In this document: positions 47,325 to 56,501 of the stretch, one piece after another | How the letters are laid out: every line of letters begins with the position of its first letter | Numbering within the stretch: position 1 is the first letter of the stretch | Origin: Fibrobacter sp. UWR2 | GTDB lineage: Bacteria; Fibrobacterota; Fibrobacteria; Fibrobacterales; Fibrobacteraceae | Direction of reading: 5' to 3' | NCBI RefSeq assembly: GCF_002210285.1 | Contig: NZ_MWQE01000006.1 | Location: 1-64,000 of the forward strand | DNA length: 64,000 bases | Notes under the pieces: model-generated | Databases searched by the model: none | What the model saw: the letters and a program-made list of their open reading frames with translations, nothing else | What the model was told of the DNA's origin: nothing | Made by a program: the position numbers and the translations under genes

Positions 47325-48554
47325 ATGAACGCTGCTATTCTTACCAATGAGTTTCCGCCGGAAATTTACGGCGGCGCTGGCATCCATGTGAAGTTCTTGA
47401 CGCAGGAACTTGCAAAGCTCTGCCATGTCGAGGCACGTTGCTTTGGCGACCAGGATGTCGACGAGGACAATATTCGCGCCATCGGTTTTTCGCGCAAGCT
47501 GGGCCTTGACCCTAAGGACGACCGCTTCCAGAAAATTTTCAAGCCGCTCGATATCAATATCCAGTGGGCTGCCGAACTCGACGACATCGACATCATTCAC
47601 TGTCATACCTGGTACAGCCACTTTGGCGGCGTGCTGGCGAGCAGGCTTCTGCAGTGCCCGCTGATCCTCACGACGCATTCGCTGGAACCGCACCGCCCGT
47701 GGAAGGCGGAACAGCTCGGCGACGGCGGCTATGCGATGAGCTGCTGGATTGAACGCACTGCCTACGAGGCTGCCGACGGCGTGATTGCAGTGAGCCAAGG
47801 CATGAAGCGCGACGTGATGAAGCTTTACGGCGTGCCCGAGGACCGCGTGAAGGTTATCTACAACGGTATCGATCCGGACTTTTACGCGCCGACATTCGAC
47901 GAAAACATTTTGACAAAGTGGGGCGTGGACCCGAAGCGCCCCTACGTGCTTTTCGTGGGCCGCATTACGCGCCAGAAGGGAATCAGCCAGCTGATCCAGG
48001 CGATTCCGCAAATCGACAAGAGTGCCCAGGTGGTGCTCTGCGCCGGCGCCCCCGACACGGTTGAACTTGCCGATGAATGCAAGTCGCTTATCGAGAAGGT
48101 CCAGGCCACCCGCGATGGCGTGGTGTGGATTCAGGAGGCTGTACCGCATGAGGAACTGCGCGTGCTCTACAGCCATGCGACCGTGTTTGCCACGCCCTCG
48201 CTCTACGAACCGTTCGGCATCATCAACCTCGAAGCGATGAGCTGCGGTACTCCGGTGGTGGGTTCTGCGGTGGGCGGAATTCCCGAGATTATCGTGGACG
48301 GCGAGACCGGATTCCTGGTGCCGCTCAAGGCCAAGTCCGAGACGGATTTTGAGCCGGCCGACCCGAAGGCCTTTCAGACCGACTTTGCGAACAAGTTAAA
48401 CAAGATTCTAGAAAATCCGGAACTTGCCAAGAAGATGGGCGAAGTGAGCCGCAAGCGCGCCATTGACGTGTTTAGCTGGAAGTCCATTGCCAAGCAGACG
48501 TACGACTTCTACCAGGAATGCATTGAACGCTACAAGCGCGAAGGCAAGCGGTAG
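47325..48554 (+). CDS. Glycogen synthase, GT4 family
   Basis: A 409-residue GT-B glycosyltransferase. An N-terminal donor-free half opens TNEFPPEIYGGAGIHVKFL and contains DIIHCHTWYSHFGG and THSLEPHRPWK. The C-terminal half has VLFVGRITRQKGISQLI, the E-x7-E motif PFGIINLEAMSCGTPVV, and GGIPEII. This is the short GT4-type glycogen synthase found in archaea and actinobacteria, rather than the 480-residue GT5 GlgA. It would extend alpha-1,4-glucan, or make maltose-1-phosphate as in GlgM. Fibrobacter is known to store glycogen. It begins 29 bp after folE. Confidence 0.88.
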   Translation: MNAAILTNEFPPEIYGGAGIHVKFLTQELAKLCHVEARCFGDQDVDEDNIRAIGFSRKLGLDPKDDRFQKIFKPLDINIQWAAELDDIDIIHCHTWYSHFGGVLASRLLQCPLILTTHSLEPHRPWKAEQLGDGGYAMSCWIERTAYEAADGVIAVSQGMKRDVMKLYGVPEDRVKVIYNGIDPDFYAPTFDENILTKWGVDPKRPYVLFVGRITRQKGISQLIQAIPQIDKSAQVVLCAGAPDTVELADECKSLIEKVQATRDGVVWIQEAVPHEELRVLYSHATVFATPSLYEPFGIINLEAMSCGTPVVGSAVGGIPEIIVDGETGFLVPLKAKSETDFEPADPKAFQTDFANKLNKILENPELAKKMGEVSRKRAIDVFSWKSIAKQTYDFYQECIERYKREGKR

Positions 48555-48609
48555 ATAGCCGCGACTGTCATTCTGGAGAGGGATTTTTACAAAAAAGAAG
48601 GAGAATAGC

Positions 48610-51600
48610 ATGAATAATTTTAAGATTCTGGCAATATCGCTTGTCGTTGTAGCGACGGCGGCTTTTGCTGCGCCCAAGGTGTGGACGGGCAAACTAGCCG
48701 AAGGCTTTGACGGCGGTACCGGCAAGCAAGACGACCCGTATTTGGTTTCGACCGCAGAGCAGTTCGCCTTGATGGCCGCCAGGGGTGATTCCGCCACTTT
48801 CTACAAACTGACCGAAGACATTATCCTGAATGAGGGCGATGCCTCGGAATGGGCGGAAAATCCGCCGGCAAACAAGTGGACCGCCTATGGTTCGCTGGAA
48901 AACCCGGTTCTCATATTTATCGATGGTGACTCGCACAAGGTGAGTGGCCTGTATGTGAATTCGACCGACACGCTACAGGGATTGTTTGGCGCCTTTAACG
49001 GGACCATTCGTAATCTGAATCTGGTGAATGGCTACGTAAAGGGAGGCGACCTTACGGGAGCCCTGGCTGGCGTGTATTATTGCAACATCTACAAAACTTA
49101 TGGTTACGATATTTGCGGATTCGTGCACGACACGGTCGATGTCTACGTGGAAGGGGGCGACATGGTAGGCGGTGTTGCGGGTGTGATAGGCAACGTGAGA
49201 CGCACGGACCCCATATTCGGCACGATGAATACCGAATGGCTTTACACTGCAAGCCGTGTATCGCGTTTTACCAACTATCACGATGTCGTCTTTAAAGGAA
49301 CCACGGTCGGAAATCGTATTGTAGGCGGCCTTTTCGGGTTATACACAGGAAGTGAAAATGGAGTCTACGCGGACATGCTTGTCAATCATGGGGATGTTTC
49401 CGGAAAGAGTTTCGTGGGAGGGGTGATGGGCATGAACTTTGTCAGCACGTCCTGTTACAGCATGGTATGGGAAACAAAGAATTTCGGCTCTGTCAGGGGT
49501 GATTCTGCTGTTGGCGGTGTAATCGGTATGTTTAGGACGGAGAGTCTGGGTAAGGAGCCGGTCAGTTTCGGCTTGAATAATGGAGGCCTTTTCAATTTTG
49601 GCGATGTGACCGGGGGCGTCAAGGTTGGGGGCGTTGTCGGCGCAATGGCGCAGAGCACGAAATATGCCAAGCTTCGCCACAGCTACAATGCAGGAACCGT
49701 TACCGGGACAAATCTTGTCGGGGGAGTCTATGGAACAGCCGAGTGCTTTCGCGATAACTCCTGCAAAGATGACGTTTTGACCGAGCCTGCTGTTGCATGC
49801 CTCAATTTTGGTGCAGTCGTCAACGCCGGAGACACGCTTTCGAAAAAGAAGTCTATAGAAGAAGCCAACGCCATGCTTTCTCCGATGGATTACAACTTCG
49901 TTGCCGATGAAAAAGGAAGCGGCGAAAATCTCGGTTACCCGTTATACATTCCCACGCACAAGGAGCTTGTCTTGCCCGAAGGTTCGGGAACGAAGGACGA
50001 CCCCTACCTCATCGCCAGCGAAAAGGACCTGTTTGGTTTCGAGGTCTTGTTTAGGCAGGAATCGGATTTCTTGCGCCTGGACACGCTCTATTTCAAGCAG
50101 ACCGCCGACATCGCCTGGTCTGGCAAATACGGGAAATGGTTCGTCGATTCCCTGTTCAGGGTCGATTACAACGGATTGAATCATACGATTTCGGGCATAA
50201 AGGTTGACCGTCCCGGTGAATATAGGGTTGGCTTTGCACGCTTGATTACCTCCTTCAGAATTTACAACTTGACCTTGAAGGATTTCGAAGTTGTTGGCGG
50301 CAATAATGTCGGCATGCTGGGCGGAGGTATGTTCAAAGGCTACTTGCACAATGTGCGTCTATATGGAACCGTCAGTGGGGATTCCATTGTAGGTGGAATC
50401 GCAGGCTATACCGGGAACGTGTCTTTTACAAATATTCAAGACTTTGCGGACGTGACCGGCAAATCTGTGGTCGGGGGCGTGGCCGGTAATGGATACACTT
50501 CGGATCTTTCATGCTCCGCCGTCCACTCCCATGTTGTCGGCGATAGTGTTGTTGGTGGACTTTACGGATTGACCGATACCCCGAGATTTATGACGCTCTT
50601 CAATGTCTATATGGCTGGCGATGTCGAAGCTAGGGTCAGGGGTGATATGCTTGTGAACGATTCGCTGGCAAAGAATTCCGAGGCTCCCAAGAAAGTTTAC
50701 CACAAGAAGAGCGAACTTGGAGAATCTTACTGGGGAACTGCCCTGGACGATGAATTCATGAAGTCGGATGCCTTCCTCGATTCCTTGCCGCTAACCTTCG
50801 TAAAGGATACGGCCGCAAACAGCAAGGGGTATCCGGTTCCGTACCTGTATAAGGGCCTCGGCAGTGAGGAATCCCCATACCTTATCGAAAATGCAGATGA
50901 CCTGACCGTTCTTGACATGCGCCTTTCTCGCGGAAACATAACGGCTGCAAATACATTGGATTTCAGGGATTACCTTGCCTCGAGCCATCTCAAGCTGACT
51001 GCGGATATCGACATGAAGAAAAACGAGAAGTATGGATGGGAGGCGATAACCCGTTTCGATGGCTACCTGGATGGCGACTTCCATGCCGTGAGCAACATGA
51101 AGGTTGTCGCGGAAGATACCATCGCGGCCTTTTTCCATACTCTTAACGGAAGTGTCAAGAATATGGGAATCGAAAATTCCGTGTTCCAGGGTAAAGGCGC
51201 TGCTGCCTTTGCGTTTTTTTTTGAAGGCCAGATGGAAAAGTGCTGGAACGGCAACAGCAAGGTCACGGCGAAAAAACTCTCTGCGGGTGGCCTGATTGGC
51301 GTTATCGATCTTGACGAATCTTCGTCTAAGGCCATCCGCGGCGTCCCGCGCATAGACAGGGTTTACAACACCGGGAATGTAAGCAGTACAGACGATGCTG
51401 CTGGCGGAATTGTCGGGACTATTTATATAGACTCGTATTCCCAAATCGACACAAGTCAATACCTGATAAGCAATGTCTACAATCGCGGGGACCTTCCATC
51501 TGGCAGCGGAGTAGGAACCATCTATGGAAATCTCCGTGAACGCAAAGTGACGGGAAACTGGCGGTTCCTTTCAAGTGCTTACGGGACAAACTCGTTAGCC

Positions 51601-52086
51601 TGTATCTCCAGTGGAAGCGCATCGCTCCGCCAGGAAATAGTCAACTCCTACAATGTATACAATGAGGGTTGTATAGAGATCAGTTATGAATATCGCCCGA
51701 AGGGAAGCGTCTTGGAAGCTGATTCCATGAAAACGTCCTGGTTTGTAGATACTCTGGGCGCCGCGTTCGAAATGGACAAGGCCTACGTGAACGACGGTTT
51801 TCCGATTCTTAAGGGGTTGAGTCCTAAGTCCAGGGATACCTTGACAACGCATGTCGATGTTGCAAAAATCCGCCACGACATGCCTGCGCTCCGCGTGACG
51901 GCTACGGGCCGCGATTTGAATGTTTCGGGACTTGTGCCCGGCACGATGGTGAAACTCTACGACATCTCGGGCGCTCTGTTGCAGACGACCCGTGCGACAG
52001 GCAATTCGATGCTCCTGCCCGTTCGCAGGGCGGGGCTGTTCATTGTCCGTAATGAAGGGAAAACCCGGACCGTCAAGGTGAAATAG
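48610..52086 (+). CDS. Secreted GLUG-repeat surface protein with C-terminal sorting-type tail
   Basis: A 1158-residue exported protein. AAGGAG precedes ATG 48610, and the signal peptide reads MNNFKILAISLVVVATAAFAA. Three large blocks each start with a GTG-x-x-DPY-L-x-x-x-x-x-L motif (residues about 37, 455 and 755) followed by beta-helical repeats carrying GLUG-like V-GG-x-x-G turns. Such domains occur in adhesins and surface proteins. The last ~75 residues (LRVTATGRDLNVSGL, VKLYDISGALLQTT, GLFIVRNEGKTRTVKVK) form the beta-strand tail seen on type IX-type cargo. The substrate or partner is unknown; binding to plant fibre is a guess. Confidence 0.85.
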   Translation: MNNFKILAISLVVVATAAFAAPKVWTGKLAEGFDGGTGKQDDPYLVSTAEQFALMAARGDSATFYKLTEDIILNEGDASEWAENPPANKWTAYGSLENPVLIFIDGDSHKVSGLYVNSTDTLQGLFGAFNGTIRNLNLVNGYVKGGDLTGALAGVYYCNIYKTYGYDICGFVHDTVDVYVEGGDMVGGVAGVIGNVRRTDPIFGTMNTEWLYTASRVSRFTNYHDVVFKGTTVGNRIVGGLFGLYTGSENGVYADMLVNHGDVSGKSFVGGVMGMNFVSTSCYSMVWETKNFGSVRGDSAVGGVIGMFRTESLGKEPVSFGLNNGGLFNFGDVTGGVKVGGVVGAMAQSTKYAKLRHSYNAGTVTGTNLVGGVYGTAECFRDNSCKDDVLTEPAVACLNFGAVVNAGDTLSKKKSIEEANAMLSPMDYNFVADEKGSGENLGYPLYIPTHKELVLPEGSGTKDDPYLIASEKDLFGFEVLFRQESDFLRLDTLYFKQTADIAWSGKYGKWFVDSLFRVDYNGLNHTISGIKVDRPGEYRVGFARLITSFRIYNLTLKDFEVVGGNNVGMLGGGMFKGYLHNVRLYGTVSGDSIVGGIAGYTGNVSFTNIQDFADVTGKSVVGGVAGNGYTSDLSCSAVHSHVVGDSVVGGLYGLTDTPRFMTLFNVYMAGDVEARVRGDMLVNDSLAKNSEAPKKVYHKKSELGESYWGTALDDEFMKSDAFLDSLPLTFVKDTAANSKGYPVPYLYKGLGSEESPYLIENADDLTVLDMRLSRGNITAANTLDFRDYLASSHLKLTADIDMKKNEKYGWEAITRFDGYLDGDFHAVSNMKVVAEDTIAAFFHTLNGSVKNMGIENSVFQGKGAAAFAFFFEGQMEKCWNGNSKVTAKKLSAGGLIGVIDLDESSSKAIRGVPRIDRVYNTGNVSSTDDAAGGIVGTIYIDSYSQIDTSQYLISNVYNRGDLPSGSGVGTIYGNLRERKVTGNWRFLSSAYGTNSLACISSGSASLRQEIVNSYNVYNEGCIEISYEYRPKGSVLEADSMKTSWFVDTLGAAFEMDKAYVNDGFPILKGLSPKSRDTLTTHVDVAKIRHDMPALRVTATGRDLNVSGLVPGTMVKLYDISGALLQTTRATGNSMLLPVRRAGLFIVRNEGKTRTVKVK

Positions 52087-52089
52087 GGA

Positions 52090-54174
52090 TTATTTCCCCC
52101 AGGGGCTCTTTTTGCCGAAGCGGGTCTTCTTCTTGGGCCCGTAATTGAACGCGGGGTCCTTTGCCCTGCGCTGGCGTTCGGCGCGTTCTTCGCGCTCCCT
52201 GCGGAACTTTTCGCGTTCTTCCTCGGTCCAGCGGGGCTTTTCCTTTTTCGGGATGAGCGCATTGGCGCGCTCGCTGCGCATGTGCTGTTCGCGCTCGCGG
52301 TAATCGGCGTTGCTTTCGCGTTCCTTGCTGGGGAAGAACTCCTTTCCTTCCGCCTTCGCGCTACGGCTCAATAGCAGGCGCCCGATTTTGCCCAATTTCA
52401 GGCGTTCCAAGGTTGCGCGAATTTGCGGGCGGTTCTCCGGGATATACCAGAAGAAGAACTGCCTCTGGCTCTTTTTTTGCTCGGGTGTCTTTGCCACGTA
52501 AAGCGGCTTTCCGTCGGGCGTGAGTTCGCTGTAGAACATCTCGGTCGCAATCGTCATCGGCGTGGGGGTGAAATCTTGCACCTGCTCCAGCTGGAATCCG
52601 AGTTGCTTTGTCTCGAGGGCGAGTTCCGCCATGTCGGCTTCGGTACACCCGGGGTGGCTACTGATAAAGTAAGGTATTATCTGCTGGCGCTTGCCGATGC
52701 GCTTGCATTCGTCGTCGAAGAATTCCTTGAACTTGTGGAACAGCGTAAAGCTCGGCTTGCGCATGAGTTTCAGGACTTCGTCGCTCGTGTGTTCCGGTGC
52801 GACCTTCAGGCGTCCGCTTACATGGTAGTCGATAAGTTCGCGGGCGTATTCCTCGTGGTCCTTGCGCAGTTCCTCGTCGCTTGTCTCCTGCAGCAACATG
52901 TCGTAACGCACGCCACTCCCGATGAACAGGTGCTTCACCTTCGGGTGGTTGCGCACTTCGCGGTAGAGCTCAAGGATTTCCTTGTGGTGCGTGTCCATGT
53001 TGTCGCAAATCTTGGGCGTGAGGCAACTGGCTCGTGCGCACTTTTGGCAACGGCTCGGGTCGCGGCCACGCATGTTGTACATGTTGGCGCTAGGGCCGCC
53101 CAAGTCCGTGATGGTGCCGGCAAAGCCGTCCATCTTGGTAATCAAATCGACTTCGCGTAAAATGCTTTCGCGGCTGCGGCTCGCGATAAACTTTCCCTGG
53201 TGTGCGTTGATGGCGCAGAAACTGCACCCGCCAAAACACCCGCGGTGCGTATTGATACTGAACTTGATCATGTCGAACGCGGGCACGTTTCCGCGTTTTT
53301 TGTAGCGCGGGTGCGGTTCGCGTGCGTACGGGTATTCAAAACTTTCGTCGAGCTCGCCGTATTCGAGCGGCGGGTACGCGGGGTTGATGACGATGGTCTG
53401 TTCCGCGACATCCTGCAGAATGCGACGCTGGAACCACTTGTTGCATTCGATGTCCACCTTGCGGCAGTTTTCCATCTGCGTGCGCTTGCTTGCGAGGCAT
53501 TCCTCGTAGCTTGCGAGGCGCAAGTCTTCCCACTGGTTGCTCTTCGGGACGTTCCCCTTGGGTGCTAAGTAGGCCGTCTGCGGTATGGAATGCAGGCTCG
53601 AGAACGGTACACCCTTCTTCAAAAGGCGCACCATCTCTTTCAGTGGCTTTTCGCCCATGCCGTAGACGAGGAGGTCGGCCTGCGTGTCGAACAGAATGCT
53701 CGGCTTTAATCTGTCGCTCCAGTAGTCGTAATGTGTCACGCGGCGCAGGCTCGATTCCAGCCCGCCAATCATCAGCGGCACATCGGGGTAGAGCTGCTTC
53801 AGGATTTTTGCGTAAGTGTACGTCGCGTAGTCGGGGCGGAAACCCGCCTTGTTGCCGGGCGTGAAGGCATCGTCGCTGCGCAGGCGTTTTGCGGCGGTGT
53901 AGTGGTTCACCATGCTGTCCATGCCGCTACTGATCGCGAAGAACATTCGCGGGCGCCCGAGCTTCTTGAAATCGCGTAAGTCGTCGCGCCAGTTGGGCTG
54001 CGGCAAAATCGCGACCCGTAAACCTTCGTGTTCAAAGAGCCTTGCCACCACGGCGTGCCCGAAGCACGGGTGGTCCACATAGGCGTCGGCGCTGATGATG
54101 ATTACGTCCACGTAATCCCAGCCGAGTTCGTCTAGGTCTTCCTTGCATATGGGGAGGAATCGCGGATCGTACAT
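52090..54174 (-). CDS. YgiQ-family radical SAM protein
   Basis: A 694-residue protein. The N-terminal half has the YgiQ-specific region (VDVIIISADAYVDHPCFG, GGLESSLRRVTHYDYWSD, LVYGMGEKP). The radical SAM core follows with its cluster motif, RGCFGGCSFCAIN (C-x3-C-x2-C), near residue 315. The C-terminal domain is long and basic (RERE/RREREERAERQRRAK), perhaps contacting RNA. YgiQ relatives are widespread but their reaction is not established. No signal peptide. It converges on the GLUG gene with a 3-bp gap and has no obvious partners. Confidence 0.9.
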   Translation of the reverse strand: MYDPRFLPICKEDLDELGWDYVDVIIISADAYVDHPCFGHAVVARLFEHEGLRVAILPQPNWRDDLRDFKKLGRPRMFFAISSGMDSMVNHYTAAKRLRSDDAFTPGNKAGFRPDYATYTYAKILKQLYPDVPLMIGGLESSLRRVTHYDYWSDRLKPSILFDTQADLLVYGMGEKPLKEMVRLLKKGVPFSSLHSIPQTAYLAPKGNVPKSNQWEDLRLASYEECLASKRTQMENCRKVDIECNKWFQRRILQDVAEQTIVINPAYPPLEYGELDESFEYPYAREPHPRYKKRGNVPAFDMIKFSINTHRGCFGGCSFCAINAHQGKFIASRSRESILREVDLITKMDGFAGTITDLGGPSANMYNMRGRDPSRCQKCARASCLTPKICDNMDTHHKEILELYREVRNHPKVKHLFIGSGVRYDMLLQETSDEELRKDHEEYARELIDYHVSGRLKVAPEHTSDEVLKLMRKPSFTLFHKFKEFFDDECKRIGKRQQIIPYFISSHPGCTEADMAELALETKQLGFQLEQVQDFTPTPMTIATEMFYSELTPDGKPLYVAKTPEQKKSQRQFFFWYIPENRPQIRATLERLKLGKIGRLLLSRSAKAEGKEFFPSKERESNADYREREQHMRSERANALIPKKEKPRWTEEEREKFRREREERAERQRRAKDPAFNYGPKKKTRFGKKSPWGK

Positions 54175-54226
54175 GGGGCAAAATTTAGTAAATAGCGGTT
54201 GCCCTCGGCGGGCGATACCCTTCCAT

Positions 54227-54338
54227 ATGAAACAGGGTGTTTCATAAAATATAGGAAAATGGATAAATGTTTGAAAATATTCGCGAAATTGTTGAAATTT
54301 TGCAAATAATGTTTCATGGAAAACGTATATTTATCCAT
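54227..54338. promoter_or_regulatory. Cluster of inverted repeats before the TIGR02147 gene
   Basis: ATGAAACA-GGG-TGTTTCAT (54227-54245) is a perfect palindrome; a third TGTTTCAT copy lies at 54310-54317. ATGGATAAAT (54259-54268) and ATTTATCCAT (54329-54338) are 10-bp inverted repeats that end 6 bp before the start codon. The cluster may be the operator of the adjacent regulator or form leader hairpins. Confidence 0.5.
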
Positions 54339-54343
54339 GAACA

Positions 54344-55174
54344 ATGAAGCCGATAACGGAATACGAAGATTACCGCGCTTATCTGCGGGATTTCTACGAG
54401 GAACGGAAGAAGACTTCTGTTTTCTCGTGGCGCGAGTTCGCGAAGCTTGCGGGTTTTTCGTCGTCGGGATACCTTAAGCTCGTTTGTGACGGAAAGACCA
54501 GGCTCTCCAAGACGGGGGCCATCAAGGTCGCTCCGGCGATGGGGCTCGCAGGGTTCCAGGCGGAATATTTCTGCCTAATGGTGGAATTCTGCGATGCGCC
54601 GGATGACAAAGTCCGCATGAACGCTTATTCCCGGATGCGGGCCCTGGCGAAGGAGAACGGGGTCCGCATCTTGGGAACTGAGGCCTTTAGCTATTTCACT
54701 TCGTGGGTGAACCCGGTGGTCCGTGAGCTTGCACCGGTCATGGCTGGCGCGAAGCCTTCGGATATCGGGAAAATGTGCGTGCCCGAGGTCAGTGCCGGGG
54801 AGGTGCGCAACTCGCTTGAACTCATGGTGCGCATGGGCTTGCTCGAACGCAGGCCCGATGGCAGTTACGTGCAGACGGACAAGGGTGTTTCTGGAAAATC
54901 TACGGCGATTCCCTCGGCGGTGCGTACCATGCAGAAGCAGTATGCCTACCTTGCCGCCGATGCGGTCGACTCGTTCCCGCCCGAATCCCGACATATTTCC
55001 GGATTGACTGTGGGTATTGATGCCCGCGCCTTTGAACGACTCCTTGTCGAGCTACATGAATTTCGCCGTAAAATAGCCTCCATTGTCTCCGATGTCGAAA
55101 ACTACGACCGCGTATATCGATTAAATTTACATCTGTTCCCTCTTAGCAACCCCATTGGAGAAAAAGATGTATAG
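54344..55174 (+). CDS. TIGR02147-family (Fibrobacter paralogous) putative regulator
   Basis: A 276-residue soluble protein. The opening YEDYRAYLRDFYEERK and the helix-turn-helix-like FSWREFAKLAGFSSSGYLKLVCDGK (two adjoining parts) are diagnostic of the TIGR02147/DUF4423 family, which is expanded in Fibrobacter. The middle has Y-F-x-x-W-x-x-x-V-x-R-E-L (SYFTSWVNPVVRELAP), and the C-terminal part has VGIDARAFERL. The family's molecular role is not established; a DNA-binding regulator is inferred from the N-terminus. The stop overlaps the ATG of the following lipoprotein gene (ATGTATAG). Inverted repeats upstream may be its own operator. Confidence 0.85.
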   Translation: MKPITEYEDYRAYLRDFYEERKKTSVFSWREFAKLAGFSSSGYLKLVCDGKTRLSKTGAIKVAPAMGLAGFQAEYFCLMVEFCDAPDDKVRMNAYSRMRALAKENGVRILGTEAFSYFTSWVNPVVRELAPVMAGAKPSDIGKMCVPEVSAGEVRNSLELMVRMGLLERRPDGSYVQTDKGVSGKSTAIPSAVRTMQKQYAYLAADAVDSFPPESRHISGLTVGIDARAFERLLVELHEFRRKIASIVSDVENYDRVYRLNLHLFPLSNPIGEKDV

Positions 55175-55709
55175 CGAGAAGTTTGTCCAGAATAAAGCAT
55201 CTTTGTTCGGCATGTTGGTCACCCTGTGCCTCGTTCTCTCCGGTTGCGTCGGCTTTACCGAGGACTGGTTTACCTGCAGCGATGCCGATGCCGCCATATC
55301 GGGCCATACCGAAGAGGCTCCTAAAATAGACAGCCCCGATTCCTTTAGTGCGTTGCAGAAAATGATTGCGGGCTCGTTGCAGGTTGATTCTGCCTCGAAC
55401 ACGCTTATGATGATTGTTGATTTTCGGGATACATGTGTTGAATCCGGATCGTCGTTTGCACTGGGCTTGGATGATACCTTCCCGGATACCTTGATAGCGG
55501 AATTCGGTATCGAAGACTACAACTTGGTGCTTTCGCCAGTGTCGAAGGTCTATCGGATTGTCTTTGCGGACGGAGAGGACTATAAATTGTATGCTATCTG
55601 GCGCCAGCTGTATTTCGATACTTATCCTGCATACTGGAAGTTCGATGAAGACAGGTTCGAAATCCGGATACTGGGAAATTTCAATTCCTGCCCCGTTTAC
55701 AGGAACTGA
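55167..55709 (+). CDS. Lipoprotein of unknown function, coupled to TIGR02147 gene
   Basis: A 180-residue lipoprotein with a clear lipobox (MLVTLCLVLSGC; Cys about 25). The mature chain has few Cys, Asp-rich segments and an F-A-D-G-E-D-Y-K-L-Y-A-I-W-R strand pattern; I do not recognise the fold. GGAG lies 6 bp before ATG 55167. The start lies inside the last codons of the TIGR02147 gene, so translation is coupled. A beta-barrel gene follows 33 bp later. The three may form an envelope-linked regulatory unit, but only the coupling is seen. Confidence 0.75.
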   Translation: MYSEKFVQNKASLFGMLVTLCLVLSGCVGFTEDWFTCSDADAAISGHTEEAPKIDSPDSFSALQKMIAGSLQVDSASNTLMMIVDFRDTCVESGSSFALGLDDTFPDTLIAEFGIEDYNLVLSPVSKVYRIVFADGEDYKLYAIWRQLYFDTYPAYWKFDEDRFEIRILGNFNSCPVYRN

Positions 55710-55742
55710 TTAGAACAGTCGTAAAAAAAAGGAAGGAGAAAA

Positions 55743-56501
55743 ATGAGGAAGGGAGTATTGTCTGTTTTTATATTGGTATTAGTTTGTCTGCCATTGCTGG
55801 TCGGCGCTGCTGAAAAAAAGGACAACGGTCCTTTTGATGTTGGTGTCCGCCTGGGAGCGCAGATTTCAAACCTTCATACTGACGCGCAATGGGGCCCGTA
55901 TCCCGATATATCGGGGCCGGGCGGAGTGCTTTCGGTTGATTTCTCGCATGGGTTTACGGATAACTTTTACCTGCATACGGCGCTAGGGTTGGACTTCCGT
56001 ACATACTCCACATATGTCGAGATGAGCATCGCTTGCGATGGAGATTGTGGTGGAGCATGGGAAGGTGACGAGATATATTCCTACCTCTACCTAGAAGTTC
56101 CCGTAATGGCGCAGTGGCGCACGTCGGTGCTGTTTGTCGAGGCGGGGCCGGTTGTCGACGTGATGCTCTTCTCCGACAAGGAACATGTCGTACCGGAGAG
56201 GTATCGCGGCCAGAGTGATGGCTGTTACGAGGACAAGCGCTTCGGTGCTGGTGTCGTCGCGGGTGTCGGTCATGTGTTCGGTTTTGGCCTTTCGATAGAT
56301 GCGCGCGTGTCGTTCCAGTTTACGGATGTGGTGTCCGGCGACAAAAAATGCCTCACGGCGCATTCCGAGGAATCCCAATTACAGATGGACGTGGAGACGG
56401 GTGAGGCAACGGTCACGAAACTCTGGGAATCCGACGAGTACATGGGCGGATCCTACTACAAGGTGCTGAAATACCAGATTGGTATCGGGTACTGGTTCTA
56501 G
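55743..56501 (+). CDS. Outer-membrane beta-barrel protein (PorT-like / OMP_b-brl)
   Basis: A 252-residue exported protein with signal peptide MRKGVLSVFILVLVCLPLLVGAAE. The mature part alternates hydrophobic and polar residues: VGVRLGAQISNLHT, FYLHTALGLDFRTY, YLYLEVPVMAQWR, VLFVEAGPVVDVML and VLKYQIGIGYWF. That is a small barrel with the terminal aromatic typical of outer-membrane proteins. The layout (G-x-x-x-G-x-x-x, L-E-V-P-V/L) recalls the outer-membrane beta-barrel domain of PorT-like proteins. GGAGAAAA precedes the start. It ends convergent with queH, overlapping 4 bp. Confidence 0.78.
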   Translation: MRKGVLSVFILVLVCLPLLVGAAEKKDNGPFDVGVRLGAQISNLHTDAQWGPYPDISGPGGVLSVDFSHGFTDNFYLHTALGLDFRTYSTYVEMSIACDGDCGGAWEGDEIYSYLYLEVPVMAQWRTSVLFVEAGPVVDVMLFSDKEHVVPERYRGQSDGCYEDKRFGAGVVAGVGHVFGFGLSIDARVSFQFTDVVSGDKKCLTAHSEESQLQMDVETGEATVTKLWESDEYMGGSYYKVLKYQIGIGYWF

